Source: UBA5951 sp012269555 (GTDB lineage Bacteria > Pseudomonadota > Alphaproteobacteria > Puniceispirillales > Puniceispirillaceae). From it: DNA of 64,000 bases. The stretch lies in assembly GCA_038147755.1 (NCBI GenBank), contig JAYQTS010000003.1:124001-188000 (forward strand), written 5' to 3'. Below, piece after piece: positions 1 to 9,485 of this stretch (position 1 is its first letter; the number at the start of each line of letters is the position of its first letter). A model generated the notes under the pieces. It had not been told where the DNA came from and did no database searches. It saw only the letters and a list, made by a program, of their open reading frames with translations. Made by a program: the position numbers and the translations under genes.

Positions 1-202
1 ATTTTTCATAATAATAAAATAAAATATTTTTTTGCTTTTGATAAACATAGAAAAAATGAACTAAGTTTTTAAAGTACTTATAAAAGTTTTCAATAAATAG
101 AAAAAAGTGAAATTATCGATAAATTTGTTGCAGTTAGTAAAATCATTGTTAAGATAAAGTTTTTATAATCAATATAAAATATATTGTGGGAGGGGAAAAA
201 AT
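1..202. other. AT-rich upstream region of the ABC importer
   Basis: No gene is visible here. The stretch is extremely AT-rich. A possible sigma70-like promoter is TTGCAG at 128-133 followed 16 bases later by TAAGAT at about 150-155. A second TATAAT lies at 164-169 but has no good -35 partner. A strong purine-rich ribosome binding site (GGGAGGGG) lies about 187-196, just before the start codon at 203. The promoter assignment is tentative. Confidence 0.35.
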
Positions 203-1846
203 ATGAAGAAATATTTTATTATTTTGCAATCCATTTTTTTAGGGTTATTTTTAACGGTTGGAGCAAATGCTCAAACTATCAAAAATCCTGGAGTTTTGGT
301 GCATGCTGCAGACGATGAAGCAACTACGTTAGACCCAGCTCAAGTTGAAGCAGGTGAGGGTGGAGAAACAGTCATCCTTCAGGTTTATGACAGGCTGTTA
401 GAATTTGGGCCATCTGGACCTGAACTTATTCCTGGGTTAGCAACAACAGTTCCTTCAGTACAAAATGGTATGATTAGCAATGATGGCTTGACATACACAT
501 TTAAAATCAGAAAAGGTGCCGTATTTCATGATGGTACAGATGTAACCGCTGAAGACGTTAAGTTCTCATGGGATAGAATTGTTGAAATGGATCTACCTGA
601 GGGACAAGCCGGGGTTATTTCAGACATTGTTTCTGATACAAAAGTAGTGGATGATTATACCTTTCAGGTAACTCTTTTGGAACCTAGCGCAAGTTTCTTG
701 AATAGCACAGTCGTCTCTATGGCTGCATCGATTGTAAGTAAGGATGCGGTTATGGCAAATGGTGGTGTTGTAGAAGGAGAGCCAAATGAATATATGGCAC
801 AAAACGCTGTAGGCTCTGGACCCTATAAATTGAAAGCCTGGAATCGTGGGGAGAATATTCTTCTTGATATCAACGAAAATTACTGGGGTAACAAAGCAAA
901 ATTAGCTGCACGTATAGAAATTGGCGCTGAACCTGATGTACGAGTATTGGGTTTGCGGGCAGGTAATTATGACACAATAGAGACAGACCCATCTTTTGTT
1001 GCGGATATAGAAGGTGCAGATGGTGTTACACTCCATACAGGAGGTTTATTACTTGAGCCGATTCACGTTGGTTTTAATCTAAATATTCCTGAGGGCGCAC
1101 TCCCAAAGGAAGACACAATTCCTACAGATTTCTTCCATGACCCGAGGATACGCCAAGCTTTTAATTACGCTTTTGATTATGAAGCTTTTCTTATGGGTCC
1201 CTTAGCAGGTTTTGGTGATTTTAATCCACACTATCTGCCAATGGGTATCTTTGGACATGATGCTGATGCGCCAAGATACGGTGCTCAGGATAAGGCTAAA
1301 GCAGAAGCATTGTTTCGTGAAGCCGGTTACTGGGATAATGGCTTTTCAGTTTCTGTAATTACTGAGGAAGCAAATCTCTTTGCCGATGCTGCACTTGTAC
1401 TTAAAGACTCTATAGAAGGTTTGAACCCAAATTTTAGGATCAATGTGTTAGCAGTTGCTGAGGCTGTTTTTGATGAAGCACACGCACAAAACCCTGTAGA
1501 GTATGCAATGTGGGTTAAAAATGCTGACCCTTTTGCAGACCCTCACCCATACATGAGTGCTTATCAGCATCCAGATGGAGAGTGGGGTGAAGTACATGGG
1601 TTTGCTAATGGCTATCGAAACCCAGAAAAAATTGCTGAGCTAATAGATGGTGCATCAACAGAACTTGATGTCGAAAAAAGAGCGGCAATGTATTCTGAAC
1701 TTCAAAGGCTACTATTTGACGACCCTATGTGGCTAATTACAGCTCAAGAGGGTGTAACAATGGCTTATAGAAGCTGGGTTAAAGGCTTTGTTCATAATCC
1801 ATTGTGGCCTCGTCCAAGCCTTCGGTTTGCTTACTTGGATAAGTAA
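203..1846 (+). CDS. ABC transporter substrate-binding protein, family 5 (peptide type)
   Basis: This is the periplasmic binding protein of a Dpp/Opp-type importer. Residues 1-23 form a classical signal peptide (lysines, hydrophobic core, cleavage after ANA). The rest, 547 aa in all, is a full-length SBP_bac_5 protein with the usual features: the LDPAQ region near the mature N-terminus, the FKIRKGAVFHDGTDVTAEDV segment near residues 105-125, and the VGSGPYKL segment near 205. A strong RBS precedes the ATG. Four transporter genes follow on the same strand, separated by a hairpin that may let this gene be expressed at a higher level than the membrane components. The ligand cannot be read from sequence; dipeptides or oligopeptides are the default guess. 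Confidence 0.9.
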   Translation: MKKYFIILQSIFLGLFLTVGANAQTIKNPGVLVHAADDEATTLDPAQVEAGEGGETVILQVYDRLLEFGPSGPELIPGLATTVPSVQNGMISNDGLTYTFKIRKGAVFHDGTDVTAEDVKFSWDRIVEMDLPEGQAGVISDIVSDTKVVDDYTFQVTLLEPSASFLNSTVVSMAASIVSKDAVMANGGVVEGEPNEYMAQNAVGSGPYKLKAWNRGENILLDINENYWGNKAKLAARIEIGAEPDVRVLGLRAGNYDTIETDPSFVADIEGADGVTLHTGGLLLEPIHVGFNLNIPEGALPKEDTIPTDFFHDPRIRQAFNYAFDYEAFLMGPLAGFGDFNPHYLPMGIFGHDADAPRYGAQDKAKAEALFREAGYWDNGFSVSVITEEANLFADAALVLKDSIEGLNPNFRINVLAVAEAVFDEAHAQNPVEYAMWVKNADPFADPHPYMSAYQHPDGEWGEVHGFANGYRNPEKIAELIDGASTELDVEKRAAMYSELQRLLFDDPMWLITAQEGVTMAYRSWVKGFVHNPLWPRPSLRFAYLDK

Positions 1847-1859
1847 AATTAATCTATTT

Positions 1860-1916
1860 ACAGTCAACCGTTTGTTACCAATGTGTTAATATACGGTTGA
1901 CTGTTCTTTTCTTTTT
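1860..1916 (+). terminator. Hairpin with T-rich tail, probable attenuator after the binding-protein gene
   Basis: A perfect 12-bp inverted repeat (ACAGTCAACCGT at 1860-1871 with ACGGTTGACTGT at 1893-1904) surrounds a 21-nt loop. It is followed directly by a T-rich run interrupted by two C. It lies between the binding-protein gene and its permease genes. This is the usual place for a partial terminator or mRNA-stabilising stem that raises the binding protein to transporter ratio. Confidence 0.75.
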
Positions 1917-1969
1917 AAGTTGCTGAAAAATTACAAAACTTTTTTAATTTCTTAACTAGCGGAATTACT

Positions 1970-2983
1970 ATGCAAATAAGAGACTACATTATTCGTAGGT
2001 TGATGATTTTACCGATTTTAATTATTGGAACCTCAATTATTGTTTTTGCACTTACACGCATTGGAGGCTCACCAATTGGTATATACCTATCTCACGAAAT
2101 GAGCCCAGCAGAAGTGCAAGAAATGAAAGAGCGTTTTCATTTGGATAAGCCTGTGCCAATTCAATATTTTTATTGGATAAAGGGAGTTTCGCAGGGTGAT
2201 CTCGGCTGGTCTGGAGTTGCCTCTGCTCCAGTTGTAGATGTATTTCCAAAAAAATTTGCGGCAACTATGGAGTTAGCGATTGCAGCTGGGATTGTTGCCG
2301 TATCACTTGGAATAGCTATGGGGACGTTTGCTGGCGCAAGACGTAACAAGATCTCTGACCACATAATTAGGGTGGTATCCGTGAGTGGGGCCAGTATGCC
2401 TCTTTTTTGGTTTGCCATCTTATTATTGATTATATTCTGGGTGTGGCTGGGCTGGTTCCCTATTGGAAGAAGTGATCCAAATTTATTTGAGGCAATACCT
2501 CATCCAACGGGGTTTTATACTATCGATGCTTTATTAGCGGGTAATTTGTCAGCGTTTAGAGATGCGATTTGGCATCTGGTTATGCCCGCAGTCGCTCTGG
2601 GTTACGGCGCGACCGCAATTATAGCAAGAATGATGAGGTCATCCTTAATTGAAGAATTGCAAGAGGATTATGTTGATGCCGCAAAAGCCAAGGGTCTAGC
2701 AGAAAGAGTGGTTTTAAAAAAACATGCACGTCGGAATGCACTTGTACCAACTGTAACTGTTATAGGATTGACCTTCGGTTTTCTTTTGCAGGGTACGGTA
2801 GTTGCAGAAATCATATTTAGGTGGCCTGGTCTTGGGCGTTGGATGGCCTCTGCCGTCCTAAGAGGAGATCAGGCTACAATTATGACTTATGTTATGTTTA
2901 CAAGCATTTTATTTCTTTTCGTGAATTTAGTTGTAGATATAATATATGCTTATCTCGACCGACGGGTGGTTCTTGGAGATTAA
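1970..2983 (+). CDS. ABC transporter permease, DppB/OppB-like
   Basis: Inner-membrane permease subunit of the peptide-type importer, 337 aa, the usual family length. It begins with the DppB-type N-terminus (one membrane segment at residues 9-29, then a periplasmic domain with the HLDKPVPIQYFYW segment). At least five further hydrophobic segments follow. The cytoplasmic EAA loop is visible near residues 235-250 (EDYVDAAKAKGL) and is the docking site for the ATPase. It follows the binding-protein gene and is one base from the next permease gene, so the four transporter genes form one transcription unit. Confidence 0.92.
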   Translation: MQIRDYIIRRLMILPILIIGTSIIVFALTRIGGSPIGIYLSHEMSPAEVQEMKERFHLDKPVPIQYFYWIKGVSQGDLGWSGVASAPVVDVFPKKFAATMELAIAAGIVAVSLGIAMGTFAGARRNKISDHIIRVVSVSGASMPLFWFAILLLIIFWVWLGWFPIGRSDPNLFEAIPHPTGFYTIDALLAGNLSAFRDAIWHLVMPAVALGYGATAIIARMMRSSLIEELQEDYVDAAKAKGLAERVVLKKHARRNALVPTVTVIGLTFGFLLQGTVVAEIIFRWPGLGRWMASAVLRGDQATIMTYVMFTSILFLFVNLVVDIIYAYLDRRVVLGD

Positions 2984-2984
2984 G

Positions 2985-3917
2985 ATGGCAAAAAACACTC
3001 AAAACTTAGAGATTGATGAAGTTGGTTTTAATGACTCTGCTTTCAAAGTGCGATTAAAACGCAATTTGGAAATACTGAGTAATGTTCTTGCTAACCCAAC
3101 AACCGTATTAGGTTTAATTATCGTTATTTTAATGTTAGCGATGGCTATTTTCGCGCCGATAATTACAGAGCCAAATACTCCTGATCCTTACCAAATGCCG
3201 AGAGATTGGAAGGCAGCACGTTCTGCTCCACTTACACCAGGACATATACTTGGGACAACAAATAGAGGTGGAGATGTTTTTTATGGGGTCGTATGGGGCG
3301 CAAGAACCTCATTAAAATTATCAATACTTGTTGTAACACTTACCGTAGTTCTAGGAGTTATAATTGGAAGCGTTGCTGGAATAGTTGGGGGAAAAGTAGA
3401 CGAAATTTTAATGCGAATTGTTGACGTTTTTTTATCTATACCAGAACTAATCTTTGCCTTAGCTATTGCTGCAATTCTAGGTCCGTCTTTTACCAACATT
3501 ATATTGGCATTAGTGGTAGTTTTTTGGGTGAAATATGCTCGAATTATGCGTGCTCAAGTAATCAGAATTAAACAAAGAGAATATGTGGATGCAGCAAAAA
3601 TAATGGGTGCTTCCAAATTGCAGATCTATTTAAAGGATATTTTGCCGAACTCATTTAGTCCAGTCATGGTTCAAGCCACCTTAGATATGGGAAATATCGT
3701 TCTCGTGGGTGCTACATTATCTTTTATTGGTTTGTCAGAAGCGGGTATCGCTGAATGGGGAGTGCTAGTTTCTGAGGGACAGGCTGGAATTTCAGCTGGG
3801 AGATGGTGGGCATCTACATTTCCTGGTTTGATGGTTTTTTTATGGGCGCTAGCATTTAATCTAGTTGGAGATGGTCTGCGTGATGTTTTAGACCCGAGGA
3901 CTGAAACAAAGAGGTAA
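2985..3917 (+). CDS. ABC transporter permease, DppC/OppC-like
   Basis: Second permease of the importer, 310 aa from the chosen start. An in-frame ATG exists at 2946, but it would overlap the upstream gene by 38 bases. The ATG at 2985 has a GGAG ribosome binding site at 2975-2978 and lies one base after the previous stop, so I prefer it. The protein has the OppC N-terminal domain (first membrane segment near residues 40-60, then LGTTNRGGDVF) and the BPD_transp_1 domain with the EAA loop REYVDAAKIMGAS near residue 195. About six membrane segments are visible. Its stop is two bases from the ATPase gene. Confidence 0.92.
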   Translation: MAKNTQNLEIDEVGFNDSAFKVRLKRNLEILSNVLANPTTVLGLIIVILMLAMAIFAPIITEPNTPDPYQMPRDWKAARSAPLTPGHILGTTNRGGDVFYGVVWGARTSLKLSILVVTLTVVLGVIIGSVAGIVGGKVDEILMRIVDVFLSIPELIFALAIAAILGPSFTNIILALVVVFWVKYARIMRAQVIRIKQREYVDAAKIMGASKLQIYLKDILPNSFSPVMVQATLDMGNIVLVGATLSFIGLSEAGIAEWGVLVSEGQAGISAGRWWASTFPGLMVFLWALAFNLVGDGLRDVLDPRTETKR

Positions 3918-3919
3918 TT

Positions 3920-5104
3920 ATGTCACCGGATAATTTAGATATACAAAATTCTTTGGATAAAGATTTAATTGCCTCAGTAACTGATTTGAAAGTCTATTTT
4001 GAATCAAAGCAAGGAATGGTCCACTCTGTAGACGGTGTAAGCTTTGACATCGTTGATGGCGAAATGATGGGACTAGTTGGCGAAACAGGTTGTGGAAAGA
4101 GTGTAACTGCTCGTACATTTATGCAATTGGTGCAATCACCACCGGGTGTGCTAGCAGGTGGTAATATTAAATTTAGAAGCAAAAATAGCAAGAGTGGTTC
4201 TCAAGTTATAGATTTATTAAATTTATCAGAAAATCAAATAAGAGAATTACGCGGTGAGCGTATCGCTATGATTTTCCAAGATCCAGGTAAAGCACTCAAT
4301 CCTGGTCTAACTATTCGCACACAGATAGCTGAGGTTTTTCAGGAACATCGGGAAAATGATGTTTTAGAAAAGGCTGGACTTAAAAATAAATTAACAGGTG
4401 TAACTGAATATTTTGTAAAAAAATATATCAAACAGGAAGCAGGTTTTCTAGTTACAACATTATTAAAAATACCTCCATTAAGCACCTACAAAAAGAAGAT
4501 TGATAACGGCATAAATCGACTGGTTGCAGAAGCATTAGAGGAAACTCAAATCCCTAACCCTACCAAGGTTATGGAGCGGTTTCCTCATGAACTATCTGGT
4601 GGGATGAAGCAGCGGGTCATGATTGCTCAAGCAATCGCTTGCAATCCAGATTTGCTTATTGCAGACGAGCCTACCACTGCACTAGATGTGACAGTTCAGG
4701 CGAGGGTACTCGACCTAATAAAAGAATTACAAAAAAGACACAAAACCTCAGTTCTCTACATAAGTCACGACTTATCATTGGTGAGAAGAATTTGTGATAG
4801 AATTGCAGTTATGTATGCAGGGCAAATAGTAGAAACTGGGGATGCAGAGACTATTTTTAATCAACCAAAACATCCTTATACACAAGGTCTTATTAATGCT
4901 TTACCCTCAATGAGCCATGAGCGAGGAAAACTGGAAGCAATAGAAGGAATAGTTCCCGAGCTAATAGAGCCAGAACCGGGCTGTCGATTTGTAAGCAGAT
5001 GTAAGCGAAGAAAGGCAAACTGTAAAAAAATTGACCCAAAATTACAGCCAATATCAGAAGTGGATAAATCACACAAAGTCGCTTGTCTACTCTACGAATC
5101 CTAA
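3920..5104 (+). CDS. ABC transporter ATP-binding protein, DppD/OppD-like
   Basis: ATPase subunit of the importer, 394 aa. Visible motifs are Walker A (GETGCGKS near residue 55), Q-loop (FQDPGKALNP), signature LSGGMKQR, Walker B (LLIADEPTTALD) and the H-loop (YISHDLSL). The C-terminus has the oligopeptide transporter cysteine motif (GCRFVSRC, then C and a final AC), known in this family to bind an iron-sulfur cluster. Between the Q-loop and the signature there is an extra lysine-rich segment of roughly 60 residues (about 150-210) that typical DppD proteins lack. The start is two bases after the permease stop, with GAGG as ribosome binding site. Confidence 0.9.
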   Translation: MSPDNLDIQNSLDKDLIASVTDLKVYFESKQGMVHSVDGVSFDIVDGEMMGLVGETGCGKSVTARTFMQLVQSPPGVLAGGNIKFRSKNSKSGSQVIDLLNLSENQIRELRGERIAMIFQDPGKALNPGLTIRTQIAEVFQEHRENDVLEKAGLKNKLTGVTEYFVKKYIKQEAGFLVTTLLKIPPLSTYKKKIDNGINRLVAEALEETQIPNPTKVMERFPHELSGGMKQRVMIAQAIACNPDLLIADEPTTALDVTVQARVLDLIKELQKRHKTSVLYISHDLSLVRRICDRIAVMYAGQIVETGDAETIFNQPKHPYTQGLINALPSMSHERGKLEAIEGIVPELIEPEPGCRFVSRCKRRKANCKKIDPKLQPISEVDKSHKVACLLYES

Positions 5105-5165
5105 CAATTTTTTTTATAAACATATGCAAAGAACAAGATAGATAATACTTTAAGGAAATTTAACG

Positions 5166-6467
5166 GTGACCAACTCTAAAAATACAATTTTAAGTCTTAG
5201 AAATGTTAAAAAGCATTTCCCGATTAAAGAGGGCGTGTTTCAAAATGTTGTTGGTCAGGTGCATGCTGTTGACGGTGTTAGCTTTGATATAGGTGCTGGA
5301 GAAACGGTTGGTTTAGTTGGTGAAAGTGGATGCGGAAAAACAACAATTGGTAGATGTGTATCAGGCCTTGAGCCGTTGACTGATGGTGATATATTTTTTG
5401 ATTTAACGCCGGAAAAGTTAGTTGCATTAGAGGATTTTGAAAAACATCAATCTGAAATAAAAAATAAACACCTTATTGACGAAATACAATCTACTTCAAA
5501 CATAAGTAAGATTGAAGGGGATGACTTTTACAATTATAGAAGAAATTGCCAGATGGTCTTTCAGGACTCTTTTTCCTCTCTATCTCCTCGTCAATTAGTA
5601 AGTGATATAGTGTCTCGCCCTTTAAAAATACATAAAGTTTGTGCAGATAATGAATTGATACCACGTACGATAGAATTGTTAGAGCAAGTTGGTTTGGGAA
5701 AACAGCACTTATACCGCTTTCCTCACCAATTCTCTGGTGGCCAAAGACAGCGTATTTCTATAGCAAGAGCGCTAGCTCTTGACCCTAAGTTAATAGTCCT
5801 AGACGAACCCACCAGTGCTTTAGATGTTTCCGTTCAAGCTCAAATCTTAAATCTTTTACATGATCTTCAGAAACAACGCGGGCTTTCATATCTTTTCATT
5901 ACCCATAATTTGTCTGTTATAAGGCATATGGCAGATAAAATAGTAGTAATGTACCTTGGAAAGGTTGTAGAGGCCGGAAACACTGAAGATATTTTCTCTA
6001 ATCCTCAACATCCCTACACTAAGGCGCTTCTTGCAGCTAGTCCAGATTTATCAGAAGATGTTGTGTCAGATATGGCCGCTTTGGATGGTCCGATACCGGA
6101 TCCGGCGCGTCCACCACAAGGATGCAGTTTTCGAACACGATGTCCCGTTTCTCGAACCGAGTGTGGTTGGGAGGTTGATGATATAATAAGACGTTTGGAA
6201 CACCATGAAACCCTTATAGACTCAATTAAATCTGTTAACCAGCCTGATGCATTTAATGCTAAATTCACATTTGAAACATCTTTATCAGCAACTGAGCTAA
6301 AAGATGCGATTGGTACAAACGATATTCCTAAACAGATGAGAAAAGCGATAAAGAAAATTGAGGTTGATGGAAATGATGTAAACATTTCCTTTGAACCTGT
6401 CCAGACTGTGCCATTAGTGCAAACTGATAATGGGTCCCTTTCAAGGTGTGTATTGGTAAATAAATAA
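5166..6467 (+). CDS. ABC transporter ATP-binding protein, DppF/OppF-like, with insertions
   Basis: Second ATPase of the importer, 433 aa, starting at GTG with AAGGAAA upstream. It has Walker A (GESGCGKT), Q-loop (FQDSFSSLSP), signature FSGGQRQR, Walker B (LIVLDEPTSALD) and the H-loop (ITHNLSV). Two departures from the family are visible. A charged insert of about 55 residues lies between the Walker A region and the Q-loop. The C-terminal cysteine region (CSFRTRCPVSRTEC) is separated from its last cysteine (RCVLV) by about 90 residues instead of about 25. It is the last gene of the importer operon. Confidence 0.88.
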   Translation: MTNSKNTILSLRNVKKHFPIKEGVFQNVVGQVHAVDGVSFDIGAGETVGLVGESGCGKTTIGRCVSGLEPLTDGDIFFDLTPEKLVALEDFEKHQSEIKNKHLIDEIQSTSNISKIEGDDFYNYRRNCQMVFQDSFSSLSPRQLVSDIVSRPLKIHKVCADNELIPRTIELLEQVGLGKQHLYRFPHQFSGGQRQRISIARALALDPKLIVLDEPTSALDVSVQAQILNLLHDLQKQRGLSYLFITHNLSVIRHMADKIVVMYLGKVVEAGNTEDIFSNPQHPYTKALLAASPDLSEDVVSDMAALDGPIPDPARPPQGCSFRTRCPVSRTECGWEVDDIIRRLEHHETLIDSIKSVNQPDAFNAKFTFETSLSATELKDAIGTNDIPKQMRKAIKKIEVDGNDVNISFEPVQTVPLVQTDNGSLSRCVLVNK

Positions 6468-6483
6468 AAACTAGAGGGTGAAA

Positions 6484-6506
6484 AACAATTTTTTGCTACA
6501 ATTGTT
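6484..6506. terminator. Weak hairpin between convergent genes
   Basis: A 7-bp inverted repeat (AACAATT at 6484-6490, AATTGTT at 6500-6506) with a 9-nt loop lies between the end of the ABC operon and the stop of the convergent hydrolase gene. It is AT-only apart from one G:C pair and has no proper T-tract, so termination is only a guess. Confidence 0.25.
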
Positions 6507-7525
6507 CAAGTGTAAAATAGTTCTATTTCCTGCCCGTTTCTGCTGATGGTATCTTTTTTTACTTTTTTTTGTTTGCAAAGATGATTTAAATGAGCTCTAG
6601 ACTCTCCAGCGGCAAAAAATAATTCGTGGCTTTCAAAACGCTTATTGAATAATAAGTCTATCCCATCACTTACTGTTAGCGGTTTTTTTTGTGCATTGGA
6701 CAATAAGGTTTCTAATCGTTGATTATGATGCCTAATTAAATCAAGTGCTCTCTGATTTCCATTTTTAAATGGCCAATCATGGCCAGGATAAATTCTTATT
6801 TCAGAGTCAAGATTTGTCATATCTCTTAGATATTCTAAGTAATCGCCAAGAACATCTTTGTCTATATCTCTAATATCCGCTGATATATTGGGTGAGATTC
6901 TTGGTAGCAGAAAATCTGTAGGTAAAAAGAGTTTATCACGTTTATTTATGAAGGAGATCTGACCCGAACTGTGCCCACTGTCAATTCTGCATCGCCAATT
7001 ACTCGAGGTGCCTTGTATAGTATCCTCTGTAGAAAAATTACGGAAATCTGGTAATTCGGGAACATAACGTTTATATCTAGAGGAATCATTTCGGCCAAGT
7101 TCAATTTCTTCTAATGGTAGACCATATTTTGAGTAAATTGACACTAGGAGGTCTGAAAATTCAGAGGATGACATATTAAAGATAAACTGAGCATGATTCA
7201 TTTCTGCCCTAGAAATATAGCATTTTGCCCCAGTCATTTTTGCTAGTTCAGCTGCGAACCCTATATGATCAACATGATGGTGAGTTATGATAATTTTATC
7301 TATAGGTTTTGTTGAGAGCAAACCACTCAAGATGGACTTCCAATATTTTTTAGTTTCCTCACCATAAATGCCGGCGTCTATAATCACCCATCCGTCATTT
7401 GTATCTATTACGAATAGATTAATATGATTCAGTCGAAATGGAAGTGGAAGCCTGCCCCAATATAAATCTGGGCTAAGTTTTACAAGTTTATTTGGTTCAG
7501 GTAATTCTATAGGTAGCTGCTTCAT
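6506..7525 (-). CDS. Metallo-beta-lactamase-fold hydrolase
   Basis: Cytoplasmic MBL-fold enzyme, 339 aa from the chosen start. Metal ligands are visible in order: HHHVDH (near residue 80), the histidine of DSGHSSGQ, the aspartate of LPTDFLL, and the histidine of YPGHDWPF. The open frame extends upstream to 7687, but that would overlap the divergent dehydrogenase gene and adds an unlikely 54 residues, so I use the ATG at 7525. It is transcribed away from an acyl-CoA dehydrogenase gene. Relatives in such places are often thioesterase-like or glyoxalase-II-like, but the substrate is unknown. Confidence 0.8.
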   Translation of the reverse strand: MKQLPIELPEPNKLVKLSPDLYWGRLPLPFRLNHINLFVIDTNDGWVIIDAGIYGEETKKYWKSILSGLLSTKPIDKIIITHHHVDHIGFAAELAKMTGAKCYISRAEMNHAQFIFNMSSSEFSDLLVSIYSKYGLPLEEIELGRNDSSRYKRYVPELPDFRNFSTEDTIQGTSSNWRCRIDSGHSSGQISFINKRDKLFLPTDFLLPRISPNISADIRDIDKDVLGDYLEYLRDMTNLDSEIRIYPGHDWPFKNGNQRALDLIRHHNQRLETLLSNAQKKPLTVSDGIDLLFNKRFESHELFFAAGESRAHLNHLCKQKKVKKDTISRNGQEIELFYT

Positions 7526-7660
7526 AATTGAACCTAACTTGCAGAAAACATAAAAAGTATAAATTTTATATTTTGAAATGCTAGGGATTAAACATGACTG
7601 CGTCAATTGTCGCTTTTGTGATATAAGAATTAAAGAAAGAGGCAAAAAGGTAAATTTGAA

Positions 7661-9442
7661 ATGTATACCCCACCAATTCAAGATCAAAAATTCGTTTTAG
7701 AATATTTAATTGGCTTTGATTCAATCGTCCAACAGCTGAGCCTGAACGGCCAGAAACGGGAAGAAATAGATAAAGACCTTATTTGGTCAATTTTGGATGA
7801 AGCCGGGAAATTTGCTAGCACTATTTTAGCGCCAATTAACCATACAGGTGATCAACAAAATTCTACAATTACCGAAGAGGGTTCCGTAAGAACTCCAGAT
7901 GGTTTTAAAGAAGCTTATAAGGCCATGTGTGAAGCAGGTTGGACAACATTAGAGGCAAAAAGTGAGTGGGGGGGGCAGCAAATGCCTATGAGTGTTAGTG
8001 CAGCGGTATGCGAAATGTGGCATTCTGCAAATATGAGCTTTGCGCTTTGTCATCTATTAAGTCAAGGACAAATATATGCTCTTCAGAAATCTGCATCACA
8101 AGAACAGAAGAAAACGTATTTGCCCAATCTTGTTTCTGGAAAATGGACAGGTACAATGAATTTAACAGAACCACAAGCTGGGACAGACTTATCAAAAATT
8201 AGAACGAAAGCAGTTCGAGAAGGAGACCATTATAAAATTTCTGGTCAGAAAATTTATATTACTTATGGTGAGCACGATATGGCAGAAAACATAATCCATC
8301 TAGTGCTTGCAAGAACACCAAATGCACCAGAGGGCATTCAAGGAATTTCGCTATTTATTGTACCAAAAATTTTATTGAAGAGTGATGGTAGCCTTGATAA
8401 GCCAAATGACATTAGGTGCATTTCCATTGAGAAAAAACTTGGAATAAAAGGCTCACCAACTGCCGTTCTGCAATATGGTGATAATGGTGGCGCTATTGGT
8501 TATCTGGTCGGAGAAGAGAACAAAGGTCTGGAGATAATGTTTGGCATGATGAATCATGCCCGTTTTAGTGTTGGCCTGCAGGGATTAGCGATTTCAGAGA
8601 GGGCGTATCAGAAAGCAGTCCTTTATGCAGAAACTCGAGTACAAGGTATTCCTATCGCAGCAGAAAAAGGTACACCAATTAATCAGCATCCGGATGTTTT
8701 GAGGTTATTATCCATAATGCGATCTGAAATAGATGCAATGAGGGCATTAATTTTTACAGGTGCGAATGCAATGGATATAGCAGATAATTGTGCAAAGGAA
8801 GTTTTTGAAAATGAGCAGAAAAGAGCTTCTGTTTTGATACCAATTATCAAGGGCTGGATAACTGAGCTTTCTGTATTGCATTGCTCAAGTGGTCTGCAAG
8901 TTCACGGAGGCATGGGGTTTATTGAAGAAACAGGCGCTGCACAATATTTCCGTGACTCAAGAATTCTACCTATCTATGAGGGTACAACTGCTATTCAGGC
9001 AAATGATTTGATGTTTCGCAAAACCATAAGAGATGAGGGTCAGACAATTCGTTTTCTCATAGAAGAAATAGAAAAAGAAATGGAAGAAGTAGATGATAAT
9101 TATTCAAAGCCCATGTCCAATGCAATTGCAGACGTTATTGCTACTTTAGAAACATTATTATCAAAAGCCAATGATTCACGATATTTAGCAGCTAACGGGG
9201 TAAATTGGTTAATGCAGCTTGGATATTTTTGTGGTGGATGGATGGCTGTTAAATCAGCGGATAGAGCAATAAAAAATGCTACGAGACTGCCAGATGATTT
9301 TGTTAAGTCAAAAATAATATGTGCGAAAATTTATCTCCAGCATAGTTTGCCTCATGTCAAAACCTATTCTAACGTAATAAATCATGAAGATAATTCGATA
9401 CTAAATATGGATGTTAACTGGCTGCATCGACGAACTGCATAA
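7661..9442 (+). CDS. Acyl-CoA dehydrogenase, DmdC-type long form
   Basis: FAD-dependent acyl-CoA dehydrogenase of 593 aa, about 200 residues longer than ordinary acyl-CoA dehydrogenases. It belongs to the subfamily with the extra N-terminal helix (MYTPPIQDQKFVL) and C-terminal Acyl-CoA_dh_C extension. Visible parts are the FAD/substrate segment MNLTEPQAGTDLS (about 166-178) and IYEGTTAIQ with the probable catalytic glutamate at residue 440. This subfamily includes DmdC, the methylmercaptopropionyl-CoA dehydrogenase of DMSP demethylation, but also fatty acyl-CoA enzymes, and sequence alone does not separate them. A DmdB-like ligase, MetY and a SoeABC-like enzyme nearby make the DMSP role plausible. 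Confidence 0.85.
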   Translation: MYTPPIQDQKFVLEYLIGFDSIVQQLSLNGQKREEIDKDLIWSILDEAGKFASTILAPINHTGDQQNSTITEEGSVRTPDGFKEAYKAMCEAGWTTLEAKSEWGGQQMPMSVSAAVCEMWHSANMSFALCHLLSQGQIYALQKSASQEQKKTYLPNLVSGKWTGTMNLTEPQAGTDLSKIRTKAVREGDHYKISGQKIYITYGEHDMAENIIHLVLARTPNAPEGIQGISLFIVPKILLKSDGSLDKPNDIRCISIEKKLGIKGSPTAVLQYGDNGGAIGYLVGEENKGLEIMFGMMNHARFSVGLQGLAISERAYQKAVLYAETRVQGIPIAAEKGTPINQHPDVLRLLSIMRSEIDAMRALIFTGANAMDIADNCAKEVFENEQKRASVLIPIIKGWITELSVLHCSSGLQVHGGMGFIEETGAAQYFRDSRILPIYEGTTAIQANDLMFRKTIRDEGQTIRFLIEEIEKEMEEVDDNYSKPMSNAIADVIATLETLLSKANDSRYLAANGVNWLMQLGYFCGGWMAVKSADRAIKNATRLPDDFVKSKIICAKIYLQHSLPHVKTYSNVINHEDNSILNMDVNWLHRRTA

Positions 9443-9485
9443 AACTTCATGTTAGAAATAAATATTTAAATTAAGGGGCAATCTA

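Noticed and set aside
7526..7687. Upstream extension of the MBL hydrolase as a membrane or signal segment
   Set aside because: The extension would overlap the divergent dehydrogenase start and has no ribosome binding site. The internal ATG gives a family-like N-terminus.
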